Shown here in pieces: positions 44,206-52,207 of a stretch of DNA of 52,220 bases; position 1 is the first letter of the stretch, and the number at the start of each line of letters is the position of its first letter. The translations under genes were made by a program, and so were the position numbers. The notes below the pieces were generated by a model, which did not search any database, was not told the origin of the DNA, and worked only from the letters and a program-made list of their open reading frames with translations. Origin of the DNA: Candidatus Rokuibacteriota bacterium (lineage in GTDB: Bacteria > Methylomirabilota > Methylomirabilia > Rokubacteriales > CSP1-6); NCBI GenBank assembly GCA_016209635.1, contig JACQWC010000061.1:1-52220 (forward strand). Reading direction: 5' to 3'.

Positions 44206-45639
44206 TCATGTGGCGGATCCGCGGCCGGCCGTATTCCGTGCTGCGCCGACTTCCAGCCGCGGCACCCGCGGGCGCGCCGCCTCCAGGATGGCCCCCGCCG
44301 TCCGCCAGCCACACCGCCCGTCGTCGAACTGCGCGATCTGGCGCGCGATCCGCCGGCGGCCCTCGGACTCCAGGCCGGGATCCGCCAGATAGCGGTTGAT
44401 CGCAACAAGGAGCTCCTCTTCGGACCGGACGAGGGTGGTCGCGCCGGCCTCCATCACGCAGCGGTAGTGGTCCATGTCGTAGAAGCGGAGCGGTGAGTTG
44501 TAGAAGCCGCGCGGCGTCGTGTACGCGAAGCCGATACAGATCGACGGCGTGTCGAAGAACGCCGCGTCGACCACGATGGTCGACGTCACGTTGACGATGA
44601 GGTCGCTGTGGCGCAGCGTCTCATAGAGATGACGGAGGTCTCGCTGCGTCATGTCCATCCAGTACCGCGCGGAGGGCCGGCCGGGCAGGTCGAACACGAC
44701 GCTCGGAAGCTGCCGCACGCGATCGAAGCGGCGGGCATCGTCCTGGGGATGGGGGCGCACCAGGAGCTGGCAGGGCGTCGCCAGCCGGCCCTCACGGATG
44801 AAGCGGTCGATGAGCTCCACGTACCGTGGCGCGTCCGGCGCGATGATGGGATCCTCGCCCGCATATGTGATGAGCCGCTTTGCCGGGTCGAGCCCCAGCT
44901 CCCGGAAAAACGCTTCGCGTGGGGCCAGGGGCTCGCGCGGAGCGAACACCTGGTCGTGGTGCGGTGCGCCGGTCACCGCCACCTCGTCGGACCGATAGCG
45001 GTGGTAGCGCTCGGCCTCCCGCCGCATGGTCTCGTTCCAGACGATCAGCCGGTCCATGCGCGGCACCAGCGCCCCTTTGTTGGTGAGGTTGTCCCAGCTC
45101 GCCACGATGCCGACGGTCGGGATCCCCGCGCGCGCGGCCGCTCGCATCAGCGGGATCTCGTCGCAGAAGAACAGGCGACTGAAGACCGCGACGTCGGGGC
45201 GCTCGCGCGTCAACATGGCCGCATATCCGCCGGCCGCGCCGGTCTCGACGAACGCGCGCTCGAGCCACGGCGACAGGAACGCGAGGTGGGACAGCGCCCG
45301 CCGGGTGACGAACCGGCGGAGCGGGCCGAGGTAGGGGTGGTTGTCGCCCCAGCGGTCCAGGAACAGCTGAAGACTCCCCGAGGTCGACCCGCCCAGGTAG
45401 AGGTTGTAGATGGCGCTGTGCAGGAACCGCTCCCTCACGCGGGGGCGGTACGGCGCCATCGGGTAGGCGACCACGTTGTCGGTGACGAACTCCGCGCGGA
45501 ACCCGGGCTCGTCGGCGAACGGAGCCACCAGGATCACCCGCTCGGCCTCGGCCTTGAGGAGGGGCAGCACGTCCGTCCGCAAGAGGTTGCGCGTCGAGAG
45601 GGTGTTCGGGATGGCGAGAAGGATCCGCGGCCGGCTCAT
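44206..45639 (-). CDS. Probable GT-B fold glycosyl- or glycerophosphotransferase
   Basis: The 477-residue protein is soluble and two-lobed. It opens MSRPRILLAIPNTLSTRNLL, and the second half contains LITYAGEDPIIAPDAPRY, QLLVRPHPQDD and SDLIVNVTSTIVVDAAFFDTP, a pattern shared by CDP-glycerol glycerophosphotransferase-like and UDP-GlcNAc-2-epimerase-like GT-B proteins. The PHPQ and S-T-x-V-x-D-A segments suggest nucleotide-donor binding. Whether the donor is CMP-nonulosonate, CDP-glycerol or a UDP-sugar is open; its place next to legB favours the first. ATG overlaps the upstream stop as ATGA. Confidence 0.65.
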   Translation of the reverse strand: MSRPRILLAIPNTLSTRNLLRTDVLPLLKAEAERVILVAPFADEPGFRAEFVTDNVVAYPMAPYRPRVRERFLHSAIYNLYLGGSTSGSLQLFLDRWGDNHPYLGPLRRFVTRRALSHLAFLSPWLERAFVETGAAGGYAAMLTRERPDVAVFSRLFFCDEIPLMRAAARAGIPTVGIVASWDNLTNKGALVPRMDRLIVWNETMRREAERYHRYRSDEVAVTGAPHHDQVFAPREPLAPREAFFRELGLDPAKRLITYAGEDPIIAPDAPRYVELIDRFIREGRLATPCQLLVRPHPQDDARRFDRVRQLPSVVFDLPGRPSARYWMDMTQRDLRHLYETLRHSDLIVNVTSTIVVDAAFFDTPSICIGFAYTTPRGFYNSPLRFYDMDHYRCVMEAGATTLVRSEEELLVAINRYLADPGLESEGRRRIARQIAQFDDGRCGWRTAGAILEAARPRVPRLEVGAARNTAGRGSAT

Positions 45640-46979
45640 GCTCGGCTCCCCTCGTGGGTTCGGCCGGCGCGAGTCCCGAGCCACGCCCACCACGGCGAGA
45701 CCAGGGCGAGCAGAGCGGCCGCCGCGAAGGCGCACTGGATCATGAACCACGGGAGCCGCAGCCGGTGGAGGGTGCCCCCGCTCATCACCACCGTGCCGAG
45801 GAGCGCGTACACCCCGAGGGTGAACACGACGACGAACGACGTCTGCCGACGAGAGGCTCCCGGGAGGCGGCGCAGGGCCAGGAGGACGCCGGCGACGACG
45901 AACGGGAGCATCACGTAGTAGGCGAGCATCTCACCGAGGACGTAGTGCCGCATGTTCGAGACGCCCTGCATCTCGCTCCACAACATGCCCGGATAGGGAG
46001 CGAGGAAGGCCGTCAAGTATGCCTCCGGGAGATTGAGGAGGAAGTCCAGGAGGCCGGCGAGGTGCCGGGGGTTGGCGAACGCGGTCGCGCTCTCGGCTGA
46101 CGCCAGAATGAAGCCGAGACGGGCGGTCAGCACCGCCTGGAGGTCGCTGCCGAACAGGTCGAACGGGCCGCCCCTCCACCCGGACGGCGACCGGAGCACC
46201 CAGACTGCATAGTAGGCGGCGGCGAAGCCGAGGCCGAGGGTGCCCATCCGCAGCGCCTGACCCCCGTGGTCCCTGTGTCGCACCGTCAGGACCAGCAGCA
46301 CCGCCGCGAAGGCGAGCACGGCCAGGTAGAACAGGCGGGCCATGTAGGGCAGATCGAAGACGAGGAGGAGGTACCCGACGCCGGCCGCGGGGAGCCCGCG
46401 CTCAAAGCGTGACGAGCCGAGCGCCAGCACGACGGAGGTCATCACGAGGCCGATCCCGGCCGTCGTCGCCACCCACCGCAGCGTCTGGGTCTCGTGGAGA
46501 AGAAAGCTCGGCCACAGGCCCACCAGCCACATGGCGAGCGCGCCACTCGACTCGTCGAACAGCGCCCGGCCGAGCGCGAAGACCGAGACCAGGGCGGCCA
46601 GGTAGAAGACCGCGTTGAAGAGCATGCCCACGAGTGGGTCGACGCCGTAGACGGCATACAGGACGCCGAGGATGATCGAGTAGAGGTAGGACTGGCCGTC
46701 GAGCAACGCGGCCGTCGAGCCCAGCTGGAGATCGGCGGCGACCCGCGCGGCCTGCGCGTGGTAATTGGGGCTGTCGCTCGCGAAGCGCAACACGCCGCGG
46801 CCGTAGTGCACCCCGGCCGGGAGCAGCCCCCAGCGGCTCCCGTAGTAGATCGCCAGAACTCCCGCCCAGAACAGCGCCAGCAGCGTCCTGAGCTGCGCGC
46901 GATGGGCCCGCAGGGTCGCGCTGCGGCTCCACGCCAGCTCGAAGGCCGCCGCCAGGGGGATCATGACCAGCAGGCTCAC
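45636..46979 (-). CDS. Polytopic membrane glycosyltransferase (GT-C, ArnT/PMT-like) or polymerase
   Basis: The 447-residue protein has about eleven transmembrane segments. Near the N-terminus, after the first helices, lies GVLRFASDSPNYHAQAARVA, an acidic loop like the catalytic loop of GT39/GT83-type transferases that use polyprenyl-phosphate sugars. LFNAVFYLAALVSVFALGRALF and the helix-rich middle fit GT-C folds. Directly downstream of wzx it could also serve as the Wzy polymerase, since no other clear wzy is seen in this part. The GTG start overlaps the flippase stop (GTGA). Function assignment between these two options is unresolved. Confidence 0.65.
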   Translation of the reverse strand: MSLLVMIPLAAAFELAWSRSATLRAHRAQLRTLLALFWAGVLAIYYGSRWGLLPAGVHYGRGVLRFASDSPNYHAQAARVAADLQLGSTAALLDGQSYLYSIILGVLYAVYGVDPLVGMLFNAVFYLAALVSVFALGRALFDESSGALAMWLVGLWPSFLLHETQTLRWVATTAGIGLVMTSVVLALGSSRFERGLPAAGVGYLLLVFDLPYMARLFYLAVLAFAAVLLVLTVRHRDHGGQALRMGTLGLGFAAAYYAVWVLRSPSGWRGGPFDLFGSDLQAVLTARLGFILASAESATAFANPRHLAGLLDFLLNLPEAYLTAFLAPYPGMLWSEMQGVSNMRHYVLGEMLAYYVMLPFVVAGVLLALRRLPGASRRQTSFVVVFTLGVYALLGTVVMSGGTLHRLRLPWFMIQCAFAAAALLALVSPWWAWLGTRAGRTHEGSRA

Positions 46980-48460
46980 CGCGCCACCGCCGTTTCCCCC
47001 AGCCCCAGCGCCACCCGGACGGGCTCGGCGAGCGCCTCGAGCTCGCGCCGGCTCACGCCCCCGGCGAGCACGACCGAGGCCGCAAAGCCGCCGAGGAGGA
47101 GCGCCTTGACGGCACCAGTGGCGAGCCCGGGCTCGAGCCCGCTGCCGAGCCCGACGGCCGCCGCCGCGAGGCCGCCCGCCGTCAGGATCTCCCGCCACGG
47201 ATAGTGGAGCACGTAGAGCCGGCGCGCCACCGCCAGCACCAGGAGGAGCAGCACCGCGTACGACAGGAGGAAGGCGATCGCGATGCCATATGCCCCCCAC
47301 CGTGAGGCGAGGGTCAGGTTGGCGGCGACGCTGAACACCAGCGTGGCACCCGTGAGCACGGGCACATAGATCGTGCGCTTGCGGTACCAGATCGTCAGGT
47401 AGGGGAACGAGTAGAGCCCCTTGAGCACCATCGCCCCCAGGAGAACGGGCACGAACACCGCCGCGCCGGTGTACTGCGGCGCCATCAGCACCGCCACCGC
47501 CTCGCGCGCGAACAGCGACAGGGCCACGAACACCGCGATGAACCCGAGGGAAACCAGCCGAATCACCCGCGGCGCCACCGCCGCGGCGAATCTGTCGTCC
47601 CCCGCCTCCTTGAAGAAGATCGGCCGCCACGAGTTGATGAACACATCGGTGACGAGCCGCAGCACCTCGGCGATGCGGAGCGCCATGTAATAAAGGCCGA
47701 TCTGCTCCCGCGTCGAGAACCGGTCCATGACGATCCGATCCAGGGTGCGGAACCCGTAGCTCAGGAGGTTGTTCGGAACCGTGGGACCGCCCACTTCCAG
47801 GGCTCGCCACAGGTGGCGTGGCTCGAAGGCGATGGTCAACTCGCGCCGAAGGAGCGGAGCCACGGCGAGCGCGCTCAGGGCGGCGGTGAGGAGATTCGCG
47901 GTGACGAACCCGAGGACACCCGCGGCCAAGACGACGACCCACGTGATCCGAAGCGCGGTCGAGAGGAGAATGCGCCCAATAGAGAGCACGCTGTAGAGCA
48001 GCGCCCGCTCCTGGATCTGGAGGGCCGCGCCCGCGATGATCCAGTAGGGATCGAGAAGCGCCGTCAGCGCCAGGATGGGGATGAAGGGATGGAACGGCAC
48101 CGTGGGCAGCAGCACGTCGACCAGTGGCCGTGCGGCCACCGCGACGAAGGAGGCGAGCGCCAGGTTGAGGACGGTGACGCCACCCACGAGCGTTCCCAGG
48201 CAGCGCCGGCGGATGGCCACGTCAGGCTCGTCGACGTAGTAGAAGGGAACCATGGCGGTCATGCCGAGCGAGAAGACGGCCGCCAAGAGGAAGGAGACGA
48301 TCTCGAGCAGCGCGATGAGGCCGTAGTCGGCCGGCGAGAGATAGCGTGTGTAGAGCGGCAGCAGGAGCAGGCCGGCGCCAGGGCCCACCGCCGAGGCCAG
48401 CGAGTACGCCACCGACTGGCGCCCGAGTCGCGTCAGGATCTCGCGGGGAGAGGGTTGCAT
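46976..48460 (-). CDS. wzx: Wzx-type lipid-linked oligosaccharide flippase
   Basis: The 494-residue MATE/MOP-superfamily protein has about 12-14 transmembrane helices and moves undecaprenyl-linked repeat units to the periplasmic side. The start LGRQSVAYSLASAVGPGAGL, then LLLLPLYTRYLSPADYGLIA, is the classic Wzx opening; GPTVPNNLLSYGFRTLDRIV marks the second half. The last 35 residues are an unusual cytoplasmic tail. ATG 48460 or the GTG two codons earlier (48466, overlapping the upstream stop) are both possible. It gives this block an export route separate from Wzm/Wzt on the left. Confidence 0.9.
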   Translation of the reverse strand: MQPSPREILTRLGRQSVAYSLASAVGPGAGLLLLPLYTRYLSPADYGLIALLEIVSFLLAAVFSLGMTAMVPFYYVDEPDVAIRRRCLGTLVGGVTVLNLALASFVAVAARPLVDVLLPTVPFHPFIPILALTALLDPYWIIAGAALQIQERALLYSVLSIGRILLSTALRITWVVVLAAGVLGFVTANLLTAALSALAVAPLLRRELTIAFEPRHLWRALEVGGPTVPNNLLSYGFRTLDRIVMDRFSTREQIGLYYMALRIAEVLRLVTDVFINSWRPIFFKEAGDDRFAAAVAPRVIRLVSLGFIAVFVALSLFAREAVAVLMAPQYTGAAVFVPVLLGAMVLKGLYSFPYLTIWYRKRTIYVPVLTGATLVFSVAANLTLASRWGAYGIAIAFLLSYAVLLLLVLAVARRLYVLHYPWREILTAGGLAAAAVGLGSGLEPGLATGAVKALLLGGFAASVVLAGGVSRRELEALAEPVRVALGLGETAVAR

Positions 48461-48462
48461 CC

Positions 48463-49734
48463 TCACACGCCCACCACCCGCCGCACCTCGGCGTGTACGC
48501 GCGGCGTCGCCCCACCGTCGAACTCGTCCAGAAAACTCCGAAACTTTTCTGCGTCGATCACGGAGTAGCGCTGGGGCAACGCCGCGGGCCATCCCGCCGC
48601 GCGTAACTCGTCGAGCAGCGCCACGTACTCCGCCCGGCTCGCCGCCAGCGCCGAGACGTCGAACAACTGTCGTTGATAGTCGAGGGCGATCTCGCCCACC
48701 CGCTCGATGATGACGCGCGGGCGACCGTGGAACACCGAGTGCAGGGCTGGCGTCGACCCGCCCAGGCTGATCACCAACGCCGAGTGGTGAATGAGCTCGT
48801 GCACGTCCATTTGTTTGACGATCCGCACCCGCGGATGCACGGCGAACCGTCGAAACGCCTTGTCGCCCTCGACCGGGTGCAGCTTCACGACGAGCAGCGC
48901 CTGGGGGAACCGTTCGAGAAAGGCGCCAACAAAGAACTCCTGCGCCTCCTTCTCGGAGGCGGCCTCCACGTGATAGAACTGCTCGAGGCTCCTGGAGAAA
49001 TACGCGGCGATCGGCGTGTCGGGCGCGCGCCCGAGCGCGGTGCGGAATGCGGCGCCTTGCGAGCGCGCGGGCAGGCCCGCGATCGTCGCGTGCAGGTGGT
49101 CGAGAAAGGGCGCGCCCGTCACCCGGATGCGCTCGTCCGGAACCGCCTCCCTCAAGACGTGCCGCTGAAAATCGTTGATGACGAACACGTAATCGCAGCT
49201 TCCCCCCACGCGAAACGACTTCAGCACGCGAGCCGGCATACCCGCGAAGAGAAAGATGACGCGGAGGCTCAACAGGCGCAGGAAGGCTGCGCCCCATCGC
49301 GCTCTGAGCAGGCGTCGATTCTCGCCGCGGATATGCCGGCGGAGGCCCGGGGCCAGGAACCCCGACTGCAGGAGGACGACCCGCGCGCCACGGCGCCGGG
49401 CGATGCGCACGAAGGGCAGCAACTCGCGCGAGATGTCCGGGATGACCACAATGCAGTGGGGCCGCGTCCGCGCGAAGACAGCGTCGATCTCACGCCGCCG
49501 GCCCCACGCATGGGTGAACCAGCCCGCCGCCCGCGCCACGCCCCGCCCCGCCGGCGGCGCGAGATAGAACGAATACCGCTCGAGGTGAACGGGGCCGATG
49601 CCCGAGGGCAGCGAGTAGCCCCGCGGTGCCACGAGGGTGACCTCGAAGTCGCTGTCGGCGGCGAGGGTCTGCATGAGACCGAGATTGCCCTCGATCCAGT
49701 CCACGCGTGGCAAGACGAACGCCACGCGCTTCAC
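48463..49734 (-). CDS. Probable GT-B fold glycosyltransferase
   Basis: The 423-residue soluble protein starts VKRVAFVLPRVDWIEGNLGL. The C-terminal half has LLVVKLHPVEGD and LVISLGGSTPALHSVFHGRPRVI, resembling the donor site of GT-B enzymes related to UDP-GlcNAc 2-epimerase and CDP-glycerol transferases. I cannot place it in a named CAZy family by eye. It follows the cytidylyltransferase gene, so use of a CMP-activated acid is a reasonable idea. The GTG at 49734 is preferred over an ATG at 49779 that overlaps the upstream stop, because GGAGG sits seven bases ahead and the protein-like sequence begins there. Confidence 0.65.
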   Translation of the reverse strand: MKRVAFVLPRVDWIEGNLGLMQTLAADSDFEVTLVAPRGYSLPSGIGPVHLERYSFYLAPPAGRGVARAAGWFTHAWGRRREIDAVFARTRPHCIVVIPDISRELLPFVRIARRRGARVVLLQSGFLAPGLRRHIRGENRRLLRARWGAAFLRLLSLRVIFLFAGMPARVLKSFRVGGSCDYVFVINDFQRHVLREAVPDERIRVTGAPFLDHLHATIAGLPARSQGAAFRTALGRAPDTPIAAYFSRSLEQFYHVEAASEKEAQEFFVGAFLERFPQALLVVKLHPVEGDKAFRRFAVHPRVRIVKQMDVHELIHHSALVISLGGSTPALHSVFHGRPRVIIERVGEIALDYQRQLFDVSALAASRAEYVALLDELRAAGWPAALPQRYSVIDAEKFRSFLDEFDGGATPRVHAEVRRVVGV

Positions 49735-49741
49735 GGGGCGA

Positions 49742-49746
49742 CCTCC
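49742..49746 (-). promoter_or_regulatory. Ribosome binding site fixing the start at 49734
   Basis: GGAGG on the minus strand, seven bases before GTG 49734. It supports this start over ATG 49779, which would add 15 residues of non-family sequence. Confidence 0.6.
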
Positions 49747-49775
49747 ATCGCGCCCGGGATCAGGCCCGATCCGGG

Positions 49776-50435
49776 TCATCGGCCGGCGGCCTGCTCGCGC
49801 GCGCGCCGGCGCACGAAGAGGGCCTCGGCGATCTCGAAGTCCAGCTCCGTGTCGATGTCGATGCACTCCTCTTCCGGGAGCGGGTAGAGGTGGGGATCGT
49901 CCGGCTGCAGAGTCCAGATCGTCTTCTCCTCGATGACCCGACGCCTCTTCCAGCAGAGGACGGCGGGAGAGGCCTTCCAGAACCCCCGCAGATCCTTCGA
50001 GTTGATCGACCCGGGATGGATGGGCGTGACGAGCCGCTGGTCGTCGCGCGAGAAGAACCAGCCGGGGACCTCATAGACGCCGATCATGGATGGGAAGAGA
50101 TGCTGCCGGTAGTAGCTGACGGCACGGTCGAACGTCTCGACCCTGAGAAAGGGAAGGCAGCTGTTGATCGTCGCGATGTACTCCTCCGCGATCTGATCGA
50201 GGAAATCGTAGATGCTCTCGAGATCCTCTCCCAGCGCCGACCGTTCCGACCGGCGGATGAACCCGACGTCCGGGTAGCGGGTCGCGATCCGCTCGAACTC
50301 CGGCTCGTGCGCCGCGACGTAGAGCCGAGAAATCTCCCGACTGTGGATGAAACGATCGAGGGCGTGCTCGAAGAGCGTCGTGTCGCCGAACGGTCTGAGA
50401 TTTTTCCCCTTGCAGCGGGTGCTGCTCAGGCGCAC
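49776..50435 (-). CDS. Cytidylyltransferase-like enzyme, second NeuA type, start uncertain
   Basis: From the first conventional start (GTG 50435) the product is 219 residues: VRLSSTRCKGKNLRPFG begins the nucleotide-binding loop, and ECIDIDTELDFEIAEAL near the C-terminus is the metal-binding aspartate region of acylneuraminate cytidylyltransferase-like proteins. However, the codons just upstream (to about 50459) read IAIAGLLP, the first beta strand of this fold, and no ATG, GTG or TTG occurs between them and the PtmE-like stop TAG at 50496-50498, which is in the same frame. The true start may be a rare codon (ATC 50459 has a GGAG eight bases before it), or the base call is wrong. Probable donor synthesis role. 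Confidence 0.7.
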   Translation of the reverse strand: MRLSSTRCKGKNLRPFGDTTLFEHALDRFIHSREISRLYVAAHEPEFERIATRYPDVGFIRRSERSALGEDLESIYDFLDQIAEEYIATINSCLPFLRVETFDRAVSYYRQHLFPSMIGVYEVPGWFFSRDDQRLVTPIHPGSINSKDLRGFWKASPAVLCWKRRRVIEEKTIWTLQPDDPHLYPLPEEECIDIDTELDFEIAEALFVRRRAREQAAGR

Positions 50436-50495
50436 GGGCAGCAGCCCCGCGATCGCGATCGTGGCTGCTCCGCCGACACCCGGCGAGGTCCCACC

Positions 50496-51554
50496 CTATC
50501 GATCCTCGCCCTGCCGGTCGAGCCCACGTCGCCGGGCCAGGCGCAGGTTCCCGATGTCGCCGACGTCGAGCCAGGCCGTGCGGATCGGAAAGCTGCAAAC
50601 GTTCGAGCCGTTGGCGAGGAGATCGGCGATCAGATCGGTCATGTCGTACCTGCGACCGAACGGGATCGTCTTCTTGGTCTCGGGGTTGAGGAGGTAGAGA
50701 CCGGCATTGACGTAGAATTTGAGCTTCGGCTTCTCGGAGAGGCGAACAACGCGTTCGTGATCGACCTCGACGATCCCGAACGGCACCTGGAAGTCCTGAT
50801 CCTTGACGGCCACGGTCAGGTCCGACCGGTTGAACGCATGGAACTTGTACATGTTCACGAGGTCGACGTCGGTCAGGACATCGCAGTTGAGGACGAAGAA
50901 CGGTTCCGTCCACTCGTCGCGGATCAGACTCAGCCCGCCACACGTGCCGAGCGGCTCCTCTTCCTCGACATAGCTGATGTTGACGTGCCAGGCCGAGCCG
51001 TCCCCGAACTCGGCCCGGATCTTATCGCCGCGGTACCGAATGCAGATCGTGATATCAAGAATCCCGACGCCCCGGAGTCGCTCGAGGAGGATTGCCAGAA
51101 GGGGTTTGCCGTCGATCTTCACCAGCGCCTTGGGGACGTCGTTCGTCAGCGGGCGCAAGCGCAGCCCTTCGCCGCCGGCCATGATCACCGCGCGGTTGCG
51201 CAGCAGGTTCTCCGCGAGCAGGGCCGCCTGCGTGGCGAGCCGCTCGACCGTCCCGTCCGCGCGCAGCACGGGCACGTGCGACACGCCGCGCGCCGTCATC
51301 AATCGTAGGATTTCGGAACCGGTGAACTCCGAGGTCACCGTGATCGGCTTGGTGTTGATGTGGGCTCGGACCGCAGAATCCAGCTCGACCCCGCGCGCCA
51401 GCAGCCGAAAGACGTCGCCGGCGGTGAGCAGACCGAAGAAACGGCCCCCCTGATCCACAAAGATCACGACGCCGGCGCGCGTCTGCGCGAACCGCTGCAC
51501 GCATTCGCGCACTGTCGCGTCGTGACCGATGATCGAATGACTGGCGTCAGTCAC
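50496..51554 (-). CDS. ptmE: CBS-domain sugar-1-phosphate nucleotidyltransferase (PtmE-like)
   Basis: The 352-residue protein has a CBS pair (about 1-115: VRECVQRFAQTRAGVVIFVD, GLLTAGDVFRLL, VSHVPVLRADGTVERLA) and then a nucleotidyltransferase domain with MAGGEGLRLRPLTNDVPKAL (125-144), GTCGGLSLI and FFVLNCDVLTD. This layout is that of Campylobacter PtmE, a glucosamine-1-phosphate guanylyltransferase feeding the GDP-linked legionaminic acid pathway. The CBS pair may sense adenine nucleotides. The start is GTG 51554 with a weak ribosome site, 26 bases after the regulator gene. GDP rather than UDP or dTDP specificity is inferred from the architecture and partner genes. Confidence 0.85.
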   Translation of the reverse strand: MTDASHSIIGHDATVRECVQRFAQTRAGVVIFVDQGGRFFGLLTAGDVFRLLARGVELDSAVRAHINTKPITVTSEFTGSEILRLMTARGVSHVPVLRADGTVERLATQAALLAENLLRNRAVIMAGGEGLRLRPLTNDVPKALVKIDGKPLLAILLERLRGVGILDITICIRYRGDKIRAEFGDGSAWHVNISYVEEEEPLGTCGGLSLIRDEWTEPFFVLNCDVLTDVDLVNMYKFHAFNRSDLTVAVKDQDFQVPFGIVEVDHERVVRLSEKPKLKFYVNAGLYLLNPETKKTIPFGRRYDMTDLIADLLANGSNVCSFPIRTAWLDVGDIGNLRLARRRGLDRQGEDR

Positions 51555-51580
51555 GACAGGGCACCGCGAGCCCCTCCATC

Positions 51581-52168
51581 TCAGGCTCCCCGGAGCGGGA
51601 CGATGTTCTCGCGGGGGATCCCGAGCCCGGTGAGGCTCCGAATGATGTCGTCCGGCGGCGCGAAGGTCGCCACGATGACGACGTCGAGCTCCTCGAGCCG
51701 TAGCGAGGCGAGAGGACGGACTGGGAGGCCGAAGAACGAGGAGGCGCCGCCGCTCTCGGCCACGACCCCGGTCAGCTCCAATCCGAGCTCCCGCATGGTG
51801 AGGTAGGCGAGCTCGGCCGCCTCCGCGGTACCGCAGAGCACCACCCGGCGGGCGCCGCGCCGAGCGAGGGGTTCCAGAGCCCCACGGAGCGCGGCGCGGG
51901 TCTGCCGGTAGAGACGCAGGGAGTACTCGACGTACTCGTAGGTCAGGCGACTCTTCTCGGCGAACCCCTTGGGCGTGAGGAGGTACTTGATCCGGTTGGG
52001 GGGAATCGTGCGAATCTTGATGAAGCCCTTCCGCACGAGGCGTTTCAGGTAGAGGTTCGTCAGTCCGAGAGCGATATCGAGGTTCTTGGCGAGACCGCGC
52101 TGGGTGACGTTCGCCCGCTCGGCGACTTCGTTGAGGATCTTGAGATCTCGCTGGGCTGTCTGGTCCAT
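51581..52168 (-). CDS. Winged-helix regulator fused to a small Rossmann-like domain
   Basis: The 195-residue protein has a MarR/EPS-associated-type winged helix in residues 1-75: ILNEVAERANVTQRGLAKNL is the first part, LGLTNLYLKRLVRKGFIKI the recognition helix, and IKYLLTPKGFAEKSR the wing. A helical linker follows. Residues about 105-195 (RRVVLCGTAEAAELAYLTMR, then VVIVATF) look like the small Rossmann domain found at the start of NeuD/PglD and in CapD. It may thus sense a nucleotide sugar and control the 27-gene chain it heads. ATG 52168 has GAGG five bases upstream. Palindromes and an inverted repeat lie just before it. The sensing role is inference. Confidence 0.8.
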   Translation of the reverse strand: MDQTAQRDLKILNEVAERANVTQRGLAKNLDIALGLTNLYLKRLVRKGFIKIRTIPPNRIKYLLTPKGFAEKSRLTYEYVEYSLRLYRQTRAALRGALEPLARRGARRVVLCGTAEAAELAYLTMRELGLELTGVVAESGGASSFFGLPVRPLASLRLEELDVVIVATFAPPDDIIRSLTGLGIPRENIVPLRGA

Positions 52169-52178
52169 CGCACCCTCG

Positions 52179-52200
52179 GGCCGCGCGGCCGGTCGACCGG
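52179..52200. promoter_or_regulatory. Two overlapping 12-bp perfect palindromes before the regulator gene
   Basis: GGCCGCGCGGCC (52179-52190) and CCGGTCGACCGG (52189-52200) share two bases and lie between the regulator ribosome site and an upstream inverted repeat. They could be operator half-sites or alternative RNA hairpins in the leader. GC-rich DNA yields such palindromes by chance, so the pairing is only suggestive. Confidence 0.35.
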
Positions 52201-52207
52201 GCTCGTG

